Assembly: GCA_039029315.1 (NCBI GenBank) | Contig: JBCCGK010000001.1 | Span: 189,512-253,511, forward strand | DNA: 64,000 nt | Direction: 5' to 3' | Source of the DNA: JBCCCJ01 sp039029315 | GTDB taxonomy: Bacteria; Bacteroidota; Bacteroidia; J057 | Part shown: positions 17,105 through 26,000 of the stretch, piece by piece | Numbering within the stretch: the stretch's first letter is position 1 | How the letters are laid out: the number at the start of each line of letters is the position of its first letter | Program-made: the position numbers and the translations under genes | Notes under the pieces: generated by a model | What the model was told of the DNA's origin: nothing | Database searches by the model: none | What the model saw: the letters and a program-made list of their open reading frames with translations, nothing else

Positions 17105-18403
17105 TTAAGGGGAAATTTTTCCTGCCATATACAGCAAATTGATCAGGGCTCTATTCACAAGTCTTTCGCCTGCACCTACCTCTACCTGCGTTCGGGCTGC
17201 AGCTCCATATCCGCCTTCGGTGGTAGATTGGATGGTGGGAAAGTAGAACAGTGCATCGTTCGTATACCCCACAAAGAAGGTATAGGGAATCGGGCTTCGA
17301 GACTTGAGAGATTGTCCATGCTCAACAAAAAATTCACCCGGAAAGGTTGCAAACGCAATCTGATCTCCTAGCATGACAGAATTGATTTCTGCCTGAAATG
17401 CGACTTCCTCCCGCCAGATATCTTCTCGTTTTGACAAGGGGATCTTTTCTTGCCGAACTTTCAGGACTGGATTGCGCTCAAAGTCCAGGATACGCTTGCT
17501 TACACGCACAACCTCCTGACCGATGACCGTTCCGAGCCGTTCTACCTGTTCGAATCCGCCTTCAGCGACTGGCTGTTTGTCCTCAAACGGATTGATATCT
17601 CCCTGTGCGCCGGGAAGATACATGACCTCTCCCCCGATTTGTCCAGAGACATATCTTGCCATTGCACCCGGATAATCCGCCGAATATTCGAGATTGTCAG
17701 GACCAAGGACCACCGGGTGACAAGTAAAATTGACCAAAGTAGCAATGGGGCCTTCTTCCCCCTTGATGCTGATCACGCCCAGCTCATAATCAAGCGGTCC
17801 CGTGGGCAAGCGCTCTATATTTCTCCAGAGCATGAAGACATCTCCATTGGCCTTGACGATGCGTCGGTTGAATCCCTCGCGGACTTCCCCCTTGCCGGCA
17901 CCTATCGAAGCAGCTTGCATGCTCTGGCTGGCCTCAACGATCGCCTGGGCAATTTTTTTCTCAACTTGTTTGATCCACGGATCAGCCTCAGAGGGAAAGT
18001 CATCGTAATTGGTTGGTGTAGAATGGGAGTGGGAAGCGATGAGGAGTACCTGATCGAACTTGACGTCAGTGGGAAGGGCCGCCAGTACCCGTTTTTTGTT
18101 TCGTTCATAAAATGCACCTAAATCCAGCGTAACAATGGCCAGTTTGCTTTCCCCGTTTTGCAGTACCAGCGCTCTGGCATACAGTGGGTCGTGGGTGCCA
18201 GTAGAAAGATTCTTTCCACGTGACCCATATCCATACATTGTGCTGCCAGTAGGACCGGTGATATCTATTTTGGCAGTGCCGGCCTGGAGTTGGGCTTGGG
18301 CAGTAAATGGAGAGAAAAACCAGCACAGGAAAATGGCCAATAGGCTGTGCTTTAAATTGGATGCGGAGAGTAGAGTAGCCAGAATCATAGAATTTTGAAT
18401 CAA
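17105..18403 (-). CDS. Neutral/alkaline ceramidase-like exported hydrolase, copy B
   Basis: 432 residues. A signal peptide ends near residue 38 (T-A-Q-A-Q). Family marks are L-Q-A-G-T-A-K-I-D-I-T-G, Y-A-R-A-L-V-L and the Zn-type motif L-I-A-S-H-S-H-S-T-P, with a later His in V-N-F-T-C-H-P-V. The loop that holds the catalytic Ser in human neutral ceramidase (GDVSPN) reads G-D-I-N-P-F here, an Asn in place of the Ser. The protein is shorter than animal enzymes and lacks their C-terminal Ig-like domain. The stop codon TAA is formed by the TTA flanking a MITE-like element. Substrate is uncertain; an N-acyl or ester bond in a lipid is plausible. Confidence 0.82.
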   Translation of the reverse strand: MIQNSMILATLLSASNLKHSLLAIFLCWFFSPFTAQAQLQAGTAKIDITGPTGSTMYGYGSRGKNLSTGTHDPLYARALVLQNGESKLAIVTLDLGAFYERNKKRVLAALPTDVKFDQVLLIASHSHSTPTNYDDFPSEADPWIKQVEKKIAQAIVEASQSMQAASIGAGKGEVREGFNRRIVKANGDVFMLWRNIERLPTGPLDYELGVISIKGEEGPIATLVNFTCHPVVLGPDNLEYSADYPGAMARYVSGQIGGEVMYLPGAQGDINPFEDKQPVAEGGFEQVERLGTVIGQEVVRVSKRILDFERNPVLKVRQEKIPLSKREDIWREEVAFQAEINSVMLGDQIAFATFPGEFFVEHGQSLKSRSPIPYTFFVGYTNDALFYFPTIQSTTEGGYGAAARTQVEVGAGERLVNRALINLLYMAGKISP

Positions 18404-18586
18404 ATGGTTGAATTACACGTACAGGAACTAGAACTTAAGAAGTTCTGAAGATAATTCAAATTACCGTCCTCTCCAGCACTAACTTTTCAACCTGCCTTTT
18501 TACAGATATTGGGTGATAACAGGCTATGGTGTTCAGCAACACCATCTGTGAAGACTTATTCATACAACTTACAAATACAGTATCCC

Positions 18587-20374
18587 ATGAGTGCAAATGA
18601 TTGGACAAATCAGATTGGTACAGCCGTATCCGATGGAAGGCTGGAGCATGCAATCAAGCTGTTGAGGACATCTTTAAGCGATTCTCCTACCCTTCAAAAT
18701 AAACTTCATGTGATCTCAGGCAATTATAACAGCCTCCTGCATGAGATTCAGCAAAATACCATTGCGAAAGAAGTGGTGTTGAGAGAAAAAAATATAATTG
18801 CTGCAGCTATCCTTCAATTGGCCAATTCAGTGAACGCACAAGAAATCTCTGAAGCCCTGCCTGCTACACATGACTGTGGGATTGAGGAGGCTCCCTCCTT
18901 GCAGCAAGAGGCAAAGCGGGAGTTGGATGCCTTGCAGATAGAAGCCCATATCGCCCAAAAACGAGGAGAGCATGAGGTGGCCATTAGATACCTGGAAGAA
19001 GGGCTGTTGTTGACAAGTGGTCGGAGAAAAGTACGTATAGAGACTGAGATTGCCACTCTAAAGCGGGCCAGAAAACACAAACTCGTCATCAAACAACGGC
19101 TTTGGAGTCTGGTCATAGGAGTGTTGGTGATTATAGGCGGAAAGCTGAGTGTTAATTACAGCCATCCGCATCAAGCCGCTATTCCGAAACAGTCAGAAGT
19201 TGCAGCGGCTCCCGAATCTGCAATTACTCCTGAGAATTCATCTATTTCCAAGCCGGAGGATGTAGGGACACCTTATCAGCAAGGTCTGAAAGAAGCGGAG
19301 TGGCATCAAAAAAATCAGTCCTGGAAGCAGGCCATACACGCTTATGAGAAAGCCCTCCTTTCTGCAAAAACAGAAGCGGAGAAACAGGAAATCCAGACTT
19401 TTATCCGCTTTTGTGAAACATGTCTCAAAGCGCAAACTGCTGAAGCAAATTCGGAATGGCCATTTGCCTTGAGTTTGTACCAAGTGGCTGATTCTATGAG
19501 GTCAACAAGCTTTACAGCCGAAAAGATTCAGTTGTGCAAAAATAAGAAGCATGAACAAGATCAAAAAGAAATGTCTGACCTCATGCGCCTCGCTACTTCT
19601 GCCAGAAGCCTGAAGGAAAGGCGCACCTATTTGCTGAAAATCCAGAAAATAGATGCGAAAATAGCCAAGGAACACCTAGCATCTCTCGACACAATTCCGC
19701 TTCCCAGGATGATTGCCATTCCAGGAGGGGAGTACCAATACCACAAATCATACAACGCCAAACATATTCAACCATTTTATCTGGCATCAAGCGAGGTTAC
19801 GAATGCTCAATTTTGTGCATTTCTCAATTTTGCTTCCTATACAGAAGAAGAAATCAGTCAATGGATTGATCTGAGTAAGCCAAGGTGTCGGATTCAGAAA
19901 AAGAACGGGAAATATGTCGTCTCTGCTATGTACAAAGAGTATCCGGTGGTGTATGTAAGCTGGCATGGTGCAAGAGCCTATTGTCAGACTTTTGGATACC
20001 AGCTTCCAGGCAAGTATGAATGGGAATATGCTGCGGGAGGAGCCAATCGTAAAACAACGACTTATCCTGGAACCAATGTAGATAAATCTTTGTCCGAATA
20101 TGCCCATATCAAATCGACAGGTCTGGCACATGTGCTGTCAAAAAAACCAGTCCTGGTTAGAGGAAACGCTTTGTTTGGGATGGGAGGGAATGCAAAAGAA
20201 TGGTGTGCTGAGGAAGCGAATATCCATCAGGCTGGAGCCTATCGAGCTGTAAGAGGAGGCAGTTATGCCATGAGTAGTAAGAAGAAGTTGACCACCCAAT
20301 ACCGACACTACTGGTCAGAAGATGAAGGAAGAGATTTCATCAGCTTTCGCCCGAGCAGGCATGTGAATTCATAA
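18587..20374 (+). CDS. EAD11-like domain / transmembrane / FGE-sulfatase-like (lectin-fold) protein
   Basis: 595 residues from the ATG at 18587; a longer frame from 18509 adds 26 unconserved residues. Residues about 5-82 match the effector-associated domain 11 pattern as I know it (L-x-x-x-L, then I-S-G-N-Y-N-S-L, then R-E-K-N-I-I-A-A-A-I-L-Q-L). This is a death-like adaptor domain of Bacteroidota conflict systems. About 130-165 is helical, 170-189 is one membrane helix, 222-330 resembles TPR helices, and 372-595 is an FGE-sulfatase domain (P-G-G-E-Y, Y-E-W-E-Y-A-A-G-G, V-R-G-G-S-Y-A-M-S-S). The catalytic Cys pair is absent, so the domain is probably a binding module rather than an oxidase. 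No partner EAD protease or NTPase is within the window. Confidence 0.8.
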   Translation: MSANDWTNQIGTAVSDGRLEHAIKLLRTSLSDSPTLQNKLHVISGNYNSLLHEIQQNTIAKEVVLREKNIIAAAILQLANSVNAQEISEALPATHDCGIEEAPSLQQEAKRELDALQIEAHIAQKRGEHEVAIRYLEEGLLLTSGRRKVRIETEIATLKRARKHKLVIKQRLWSLVIGVLVIIGGKLSVNYSHPHQAAIPKQSEVAAAPESAITPENSSISKPEDVGTPYQQGLKEAEWHQKNQSWKQAIHAYEKALLSAKTEAEKQEIQTFIRFCETCLKAQTAEANSEWPFALSLYQVADSMRSTSFTAEKIQLCKNKKHEQDQKEMSDLMRLATSARSLKERRTYLLKIQKIDAKIAKEHLASLDTIPLPRMIAIPGGEYQYHKSYNAKHIQPFYLASSEVTNAQFCAFLNFASYTEEEISQWIDLSKPRCRIQKKNGKYVVSAMYKEYPVVYVSWHGARAYCQTFGYQLPGKYEWEYAAGGANRKTTTYPGTNVDKSLSEYAHIKSTGLAHVLSKKPVLVRGNALFGMGGNAKEWCAEEANIHQAGAYRAVRGGSYAMSSKKKLTTQYRHYWSEDEGRDFISFRPSRHVNS

Positions 20375-20575
20375 TGGTCCCCATTTGTTGCGCAACATCC
20401 TCTTCTGTATATTTTGCCTACCCTGGCCACAAATCAGAACACTATGTTGCAGTATTGTCAGAAGGAGACAAATGAGAAAGCCGATCCTCAAAGGAGCACT
20501 TTCCTTCACACCCTACCAAAGAGAGGAGATCATCCAACCTCCTGTCCCATGCTTGATAGCCATTCGATCTGGAGG

Positions 20576-23017
20576 ATGAATGGGAGCCTGATGAGAGGGA
20601 TAATGCTGTTTCTTTCACTGGGAATCTTCTGTGAAACCTTCGCACAAACCTCTGCGACAGTGATCATCTCGGAGGTGATGGCCGCAAATGAACAGACCTT
20701 GGAAGATCAGGAAGGAGATACGCCCGACTGGATTGAGCTGTATAATTCGGGATCAGAATCTGTCCAATTGGCAGGATGGTATCTTTCGGATGAGGAAACA
20801 ACTGTGACCAAGTGGGCCCTTCCTCCGATCATTCTTGCACCAGAGACCTATTTGCTTGTGTTTGCTTCCGGGAAGGATCGGACTGATATCGGACTTCATA
20901 CCAATTTCAAATTGACCCGCTCGGGAGAAAGTCTGATCCTGACCCAGACCGAGGAAGGAAGGATCATGCAATCAGAGATCATTGCATTTCCTGCACAATC
21001 GACAGATGTCTCATATGCCCTCATCCAGGGTCAATGGGGACTGTCTGATGTGCCCACGCCAGGAAGCCCCAATGTATATGGCAGCCAGTTGAATCCACCT
21101 CTTTTTTCTGTGGAAAGAGGACTGCAAGACAGTGCATTTGAACTAATGCTCATCAGCCCCAGACCGGGCACGATGATTCGATATACCCTCAATGGGAGTG
21201 ATCCCGGAGGAGTAGAAGGCGAATTTTATCAGGCGCCCATTCCGATCTCAACCACCTCTATCGTCCGAGCTTTGACAGTCAAGGAGAATCATCAGCCCAG
21301 CAAGACGATTACCCATTCGTATCTTTTTCCAGCTTCTGTTAGTTCCCAACCTAATGATCCAATAGGCTATCCCGATCATTGGGGAAAATTTTCCACGATT
21401 GAAGGGCTGGCACCAGCAGATTATGAGATGGACCCGGAAATCACCCAATCTGATCTGTATCGGGATCAGCTCATTCCAGCCCTTCGATCCTTGCCAAGCA
21501 TGTCATTGGTCACCAAAAAGGAGCACCTCTTTTCGCAGAGTGCCGATCCAGACTCTGGTGGAATATATATTCATACAGGCCCTCCCACAGGAGGCTTTGG
21601 CCTGGGATGGGAGCGGCCAGTATCGATGGAGTTGATAGATCCAAAAACAGCAACTTCCATTCAGCTGAATTGTGGTATCAGGATTCATGGCGGCCATAGC
21701 AGACTACCAGAAAAAAGCCCTAAACATTCCTTCAAATTGCTGTTTCGGGAGGAATATGGTCCCAAAAAACTGAAGTATGATCTCTTTGGAGGAGATGCTA
21801 CTCAGGAATTCAACAGCTTGGTGCTTCGGGCAGGATTTAACCAAAGTTGGGTGCATTGGTCGGGAAACCAGCGAAGCATGGCTCAATACATCAATGACAC
21901 ATGGGTGAAGGACACATGGCGAAAAATGGGACATCTGGCAGCGCACAGCAAATTTGTTCATCTATATGTGAATGGCTTGTATTGGGGCATCTATGATGTG
22001 ACAGAGAGAATGGATGATGACTTTATGGAGAGCTATCTGTCTGGAGAAGAAGAAGACTTTGATGTGATCAAGGACTATGCAGAAGTTGTGGATGGGGAGG
22101 GGGAAGCCTGGAGTGAAATGCTTCGTTTGGCAGAGGAGCCTGATCAGTTCTTTTTGATTCAGGGCAAAGATGAAACCGGGCAGGTTGATCCAGACTTGCA
22201 AGCATATCTTGATATGCAAAATCTCATGGACTATATGATCCTGAACTTCTATATCGGCAATCAGGATTGGGATCATCACAATTGGGCTGCGGTTCGGAAT
22301 CGGCTTCATCCGACGGCAGGCTTTCAGTTTTTGCCCTGGGATTCAGAACGCTCTTTCATTGGATTGAATGATCGTGTGGTGGAGGAACACAATGAAGGGC
22401 GTCCCAGCTATTTGTATACACAGTTTCGAAACAATCTCTATTTCCGAAGACAGTTTGCTGAACGGGTCCGTGCCTTACTCAAGCCCGGAGGATTGTTGAG
22501 CCCTGACAGTGTGGCCAGAGGTTGGCGTATCCGGTCGGAAGAAATTCGTCTAGCACTCATCGCGGAGTCAGCTCGATGGGGAGATTACCGCCGGGATGTA
22601 CATCCATATCGACAGGGAGACTATGAGTTGTATAGACCAGATGTGCATTGGGAGCAGGAGCAGGAGCGTTTGTTTTCTTCTTATTTCCCCCAACGCTCAG
22701 AGATCGTGTTCCGTCAGTTGAAAGAGATCGGTTTGGCGGATGACCCCTTGGATAGACTAACAGGAACCGGGAGTTTCCCCAACCCATTTTCTGAATCGGT
22801 CAGCATCTATGTGCGCCTGAATCGGCAAGCACCCGTTCTGATTCATATATATGATCTCAGTGGAAAACGAGTGGAAAGCCTGGATCTGGGGACTAAATCA
22901 GCCGGGATTCACAAAGTAGAATGGACACCCGGCCATCATCCACCTGGCCTGTTTATATATCATTTATTCATTGGAGCGGACCATCATGTAGGGAAAATGA
23001 TGTATCAGCCTGAATAA
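20576..23017 (+). CDS. Secreted CotH-family protein with lamin-tail domain and T9SS sorting domain
   Basis: 813 residues from the ATG at 20576; an ATG at 20591 gives the same signal peptide with five fewer residues. After the signal peptide (ends T-F-A-Q) comes a lamin-tail domain (about 30-140; I-I-S-E-V-M-A-A-N-E, W-I-E-L-Y-N, A-G-W-Y-L-S-D), then a chitobiase/FN3-like strand region (about 180-245). A CotH kinase-like domain follows (about 300-680; N-G-L-Y-W-G-I-Y-D-V-T-E-R-M and F-L-P-W-D-S-E-R-S-F). The C-terminal ~75 residues (S-F-P-N-P-F-S to the end) are a type A T9SS sorting domain, so it is secreted or surface-bound. CotH proteins include atypical protein kinases; activity here is unproven. 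Confidence 0.87.
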   Translation: MNGSLMRGIMLFLSLGIFCETFAQTSATVIISEVMAANEQTLEDQEGDTPDWIELYNSGSESVQLAGWYLSDEETTVTKWALPPIILAPETYLLVFASGKDRTDIGLHTNFKLTRSGESLILTQTEEGRIMQSEIIAFPAQSTDVSYALIQGQWGLSDVPTPGSPNVYGSQLNPPLFSVERGLQDSAFELMLISPRPGTMIRYTLNGSDPGGVEGEFYQAPIPISTTSIVRALTVKENHQPSKTITHSYLFPASVSSQPNDPIGYPDHWGKFSTIEGLAPADYEMDPEITQSDLYRDQLIPALRSLPSMSLVTKKEHLFSQSADPDSGGIYIHTGPPTGGFGLGWERPVSMELIDPKTATSIQLNCGIRIHGGHSRLPEKSPKHSFKLLFREEYGPKKLKYDLFGGDATQEFNSLVLRAGFNQSWVHWSGNQRSMAQYINDTWVKDTWRKMGHLAAHSKFVHLYVNGLYWGIYDVTERMDDDFMESYLSGEEEDFDVIKDYAEVVDGEGEAWSEMLRLAEEPDQFFLIQGKDETGQVDPDLQAYLDMQNLMDYMILNFYIGNQDWDHHNWAAVRNRLHPTAGFQFLPWDSERSFIGLNDRVVEEHNEGRPSYLYTQFRNNLYFRRQFAERVRALLKPGGLLSPDSVARGWRIRSEEIRLALIAESARWGDYRRDVHPYRQGDYELYRPDVHWEQEQERLFSSYFPQRSEIVFRQLKEIGLADDPLDRLTGTGSFPNPFSESVSIYVRLNRQAPVLIHIYDLSGKRVESLDLGTKSAGIHKVEWTPGHHPPGLFIYHLFIGADHHVGKMMYQPE

Positions 23018-23064
23018 TTTGAAGTCTTGCTTTATGGTCACAGTCAAATTGGACTTCTTCCTCC

Positions 23065-26000
23065 TTATCGAAGAAGGGTAACGGTTCCTCCCCGATCAAC
23101 AGTTGCACCATTGTTCATATGCGCTGTAACCCGGTAGACATATACTCCCTCCGGTAATGCTTGACCACTGCTACTGCGACCATCCCAATGGGCTTCCAAT
23201 TGGCTAAGAACTGCAATTTTTCGTCCCCAGCGATCGAATATGATCATCTCATAATCAATCAAGCCTTCTCCCATCGGATAAAAGAAGTCATTATAGCCGT
23301 CATTATTGGGGGAAAAAGCATTGGGTACATAGAGAGAGCCATCGGGAATAATATGCAGAAGAATTGTCGTATCTGTCGGACAAACGAAATATTTGTTATA
23401 GGTCGTCAAGGTAACTGCATAGACCCTTGTATCGGTGAATTGATGCATAGGATGTTCTTCATCTGACAAGTCTCCATCTCCAAAATCCCAGGAATAGGCG
23501 ACTGCTCCAATGGATTGATTGAGAAATTGGACATTGGCTTGTGAAAACAGAATAGAATCTTCAAAGGTCGGATCAGTCAGAAACATTGGCGTGGCAGGAG
23601 GTGTCTGTGGGATGAAGACAGGAATGGCTGTCTCGCACCCATTGCTATCTGTTACGATGGCTGTATAGGTCGTATCTCCAAACAATTGGGTAGCGACGGG
23701 ACCATCTCTGAAGCCCGGCCCTTCCCATCTGAATACATATGGTTCAATGCCCCCCACCGCCTCTACAGCTGCCTCTCCATTCTCCCAATTGCAAAATGCC
23801 TCAACAAAGGAGCCATCGACGATTGTCAATTCAAGGGTATCCGGCTCAAACACATCAATGCTGGCGGTCTCCATGCAGCCATTGAGGTCGGACACAATGA
23901 CTTGATACGAACCTGGACCTAAACCAGTAGCTGTCTGAGTGTTCTGAGGACTTGGGCTATCCCATTCAATGACAAATTCAGGTGACCCTCCTGTAATCTC
24001 GACAGTCCCTGTTCCATTGTCAAACCCAAAGCAAGTAACATCGGTAGACATGGCACTGATTTCCAGCAGCGGTGGTTCCAGAATGTTCACCTCAAGTAGA
24101 GTCATACACAGACTGTCATCCTGTAGTCGTACCTGATGAGTACCAGGAGTCAATGGCCCAAAGCTGCTGTCTGCCTGAAGAGGCCCATTGTCCAGACCAA
24201 ATAAATAAGGAGAGACGCCTCCAAGGCCAGAAAGAAGAAGACTGCCATTGTCATTGCCAAAACAGTCTACATCCACTTGCTCAGCAATCACAAGCTGGAG
24301 CAAGTCTGGCTCTGTAATGCTGACACTGATGCTGTCAACACAACTGCTGTCATCCACCACAAAGAAAGAATAGTCTCCTGCTGTCAATCCGACAAACAAA
24401 CTGTCTGATTGGAAATTGAGCAAATCCAGACTGAATTGATAGGGAGAAGTGCCCCCTTCTCCATCCAGCAATACAAAGCCTGAGTTGTTGCCAAAACAAT
24501 CAACATTGGACTGCAAGGCATTGGACAATTCCAGCGCTGGAGGTTCTGTGATATCAACACTCACCTGACTGATACAGCTGCTATCATCCACGACAGTAAC
24601 TGTATAGCTGCCTGCAATCAAATTGGCAAAGGCACTATCAGACTGAAAATTCATGCTATCCAGAGAGAATTGGTAAGCGGGGATTCCTCCATTGGTAGAA
24701 AAAATCAATTCTCCACTAGCATTCCCAAAACAATCAACATTCCTTTGAGAAAGAATGCTAGTGCTCAATAGAGCAGGTTCTGTAATGGTAAATGGAATAC
24801 TCACTTGGCATAGACTGTCATCTTGTACGATCAGGGTATCAGTACCGCCAGGCAGATTGGGGAAGGTACTATCAGCTTGAAAATTGATGCCATCAAGACT
24901 GAATTGATGAGGCAGTGTTCCCCCATTACTTGTTATCCAGATCTGGCCATTATTATTGCCAAAGCAATCGATGCCTTTGATATCCGTGATGGAAGATAGC
25001 AAGGGGGTAGGCTCAAAGATCTCGAAGGGAAGGGTAACCTGACAGCCATTGTTGTCAAAAAAGAAAACGGTATCTCTCCCGGGAGCAAGATTGCTTACAG
25101 ATAGGTTGGGAGAGAAGGTGACATTGTCCAGACTGTACTGATAGGGAGGCGCGCCACCTTGCCCGACCAAGGCAAAAGCGCCATTGTTCGCTCCAAAACA
25201 ATCAATATGCCGAAGAGTTGTAATCTCTGCAAATAGCCCGGTAGGGGTTCGAATGGTGTCTGTCAGGCTCGTAGTACAAAGATTGGCATCACGGACCAGA
25301 ACGGTATAAATGGCTGCTCCCAATCCTGTAAAAGAACCTGTCCCATTGAAGTTAAAGCCTCCATCGATGCTATATTGGTAGGCGGGAGTCCCGCCGGAAG
25401 CCGCCACATGAAATTCTCCATTGGCATTGCCAAAGCAATCGACATTGACCAGATTGCTGAGACTGACATCCAGGGGAGCAGATGGTTCAGTAATTTGTAC
25501 AGGAATGGTATCAGTACAGCCGAATGAATCTACGGCTATCGCCAAATAATTGCCAGCAAACAGGCTGTCGCTAGAGGCGCTTGGGTTGGTCGTGCTAAGT
25601 TGGGTAACAGGATTGCCAAGAGAGTCTAGCCAGGTGTAGGAATATGGAGCCGTTCCATTGATGGTCATAATCGAGCCGCCAGTATTGTCTCCAAAACACA
25701 GGACGGGGGTATTGACCTCACTGAGTTGAAACGGATGAACGGTTACAGACATCTGATCACTTCCCATGCAGCCATTTTGATCCGTAACAGTCAAGGTGAA
25801 TACAAATACCCCATCCGACGATGGATCAAATACAGGCATCAAAGAAGTCGGATCATCCAGATTAGTTCCTGGATTCCAGGAATATGTGCCGACAGGATTG
25901 TTTTGCGAGCCAATGGCGATTGTTTCATAGCTACAGATGGACAGATCTTGACCTGCATCTACAATCAAGGGAGGAGTGATGTTCAGCCGAACCGAATCAA

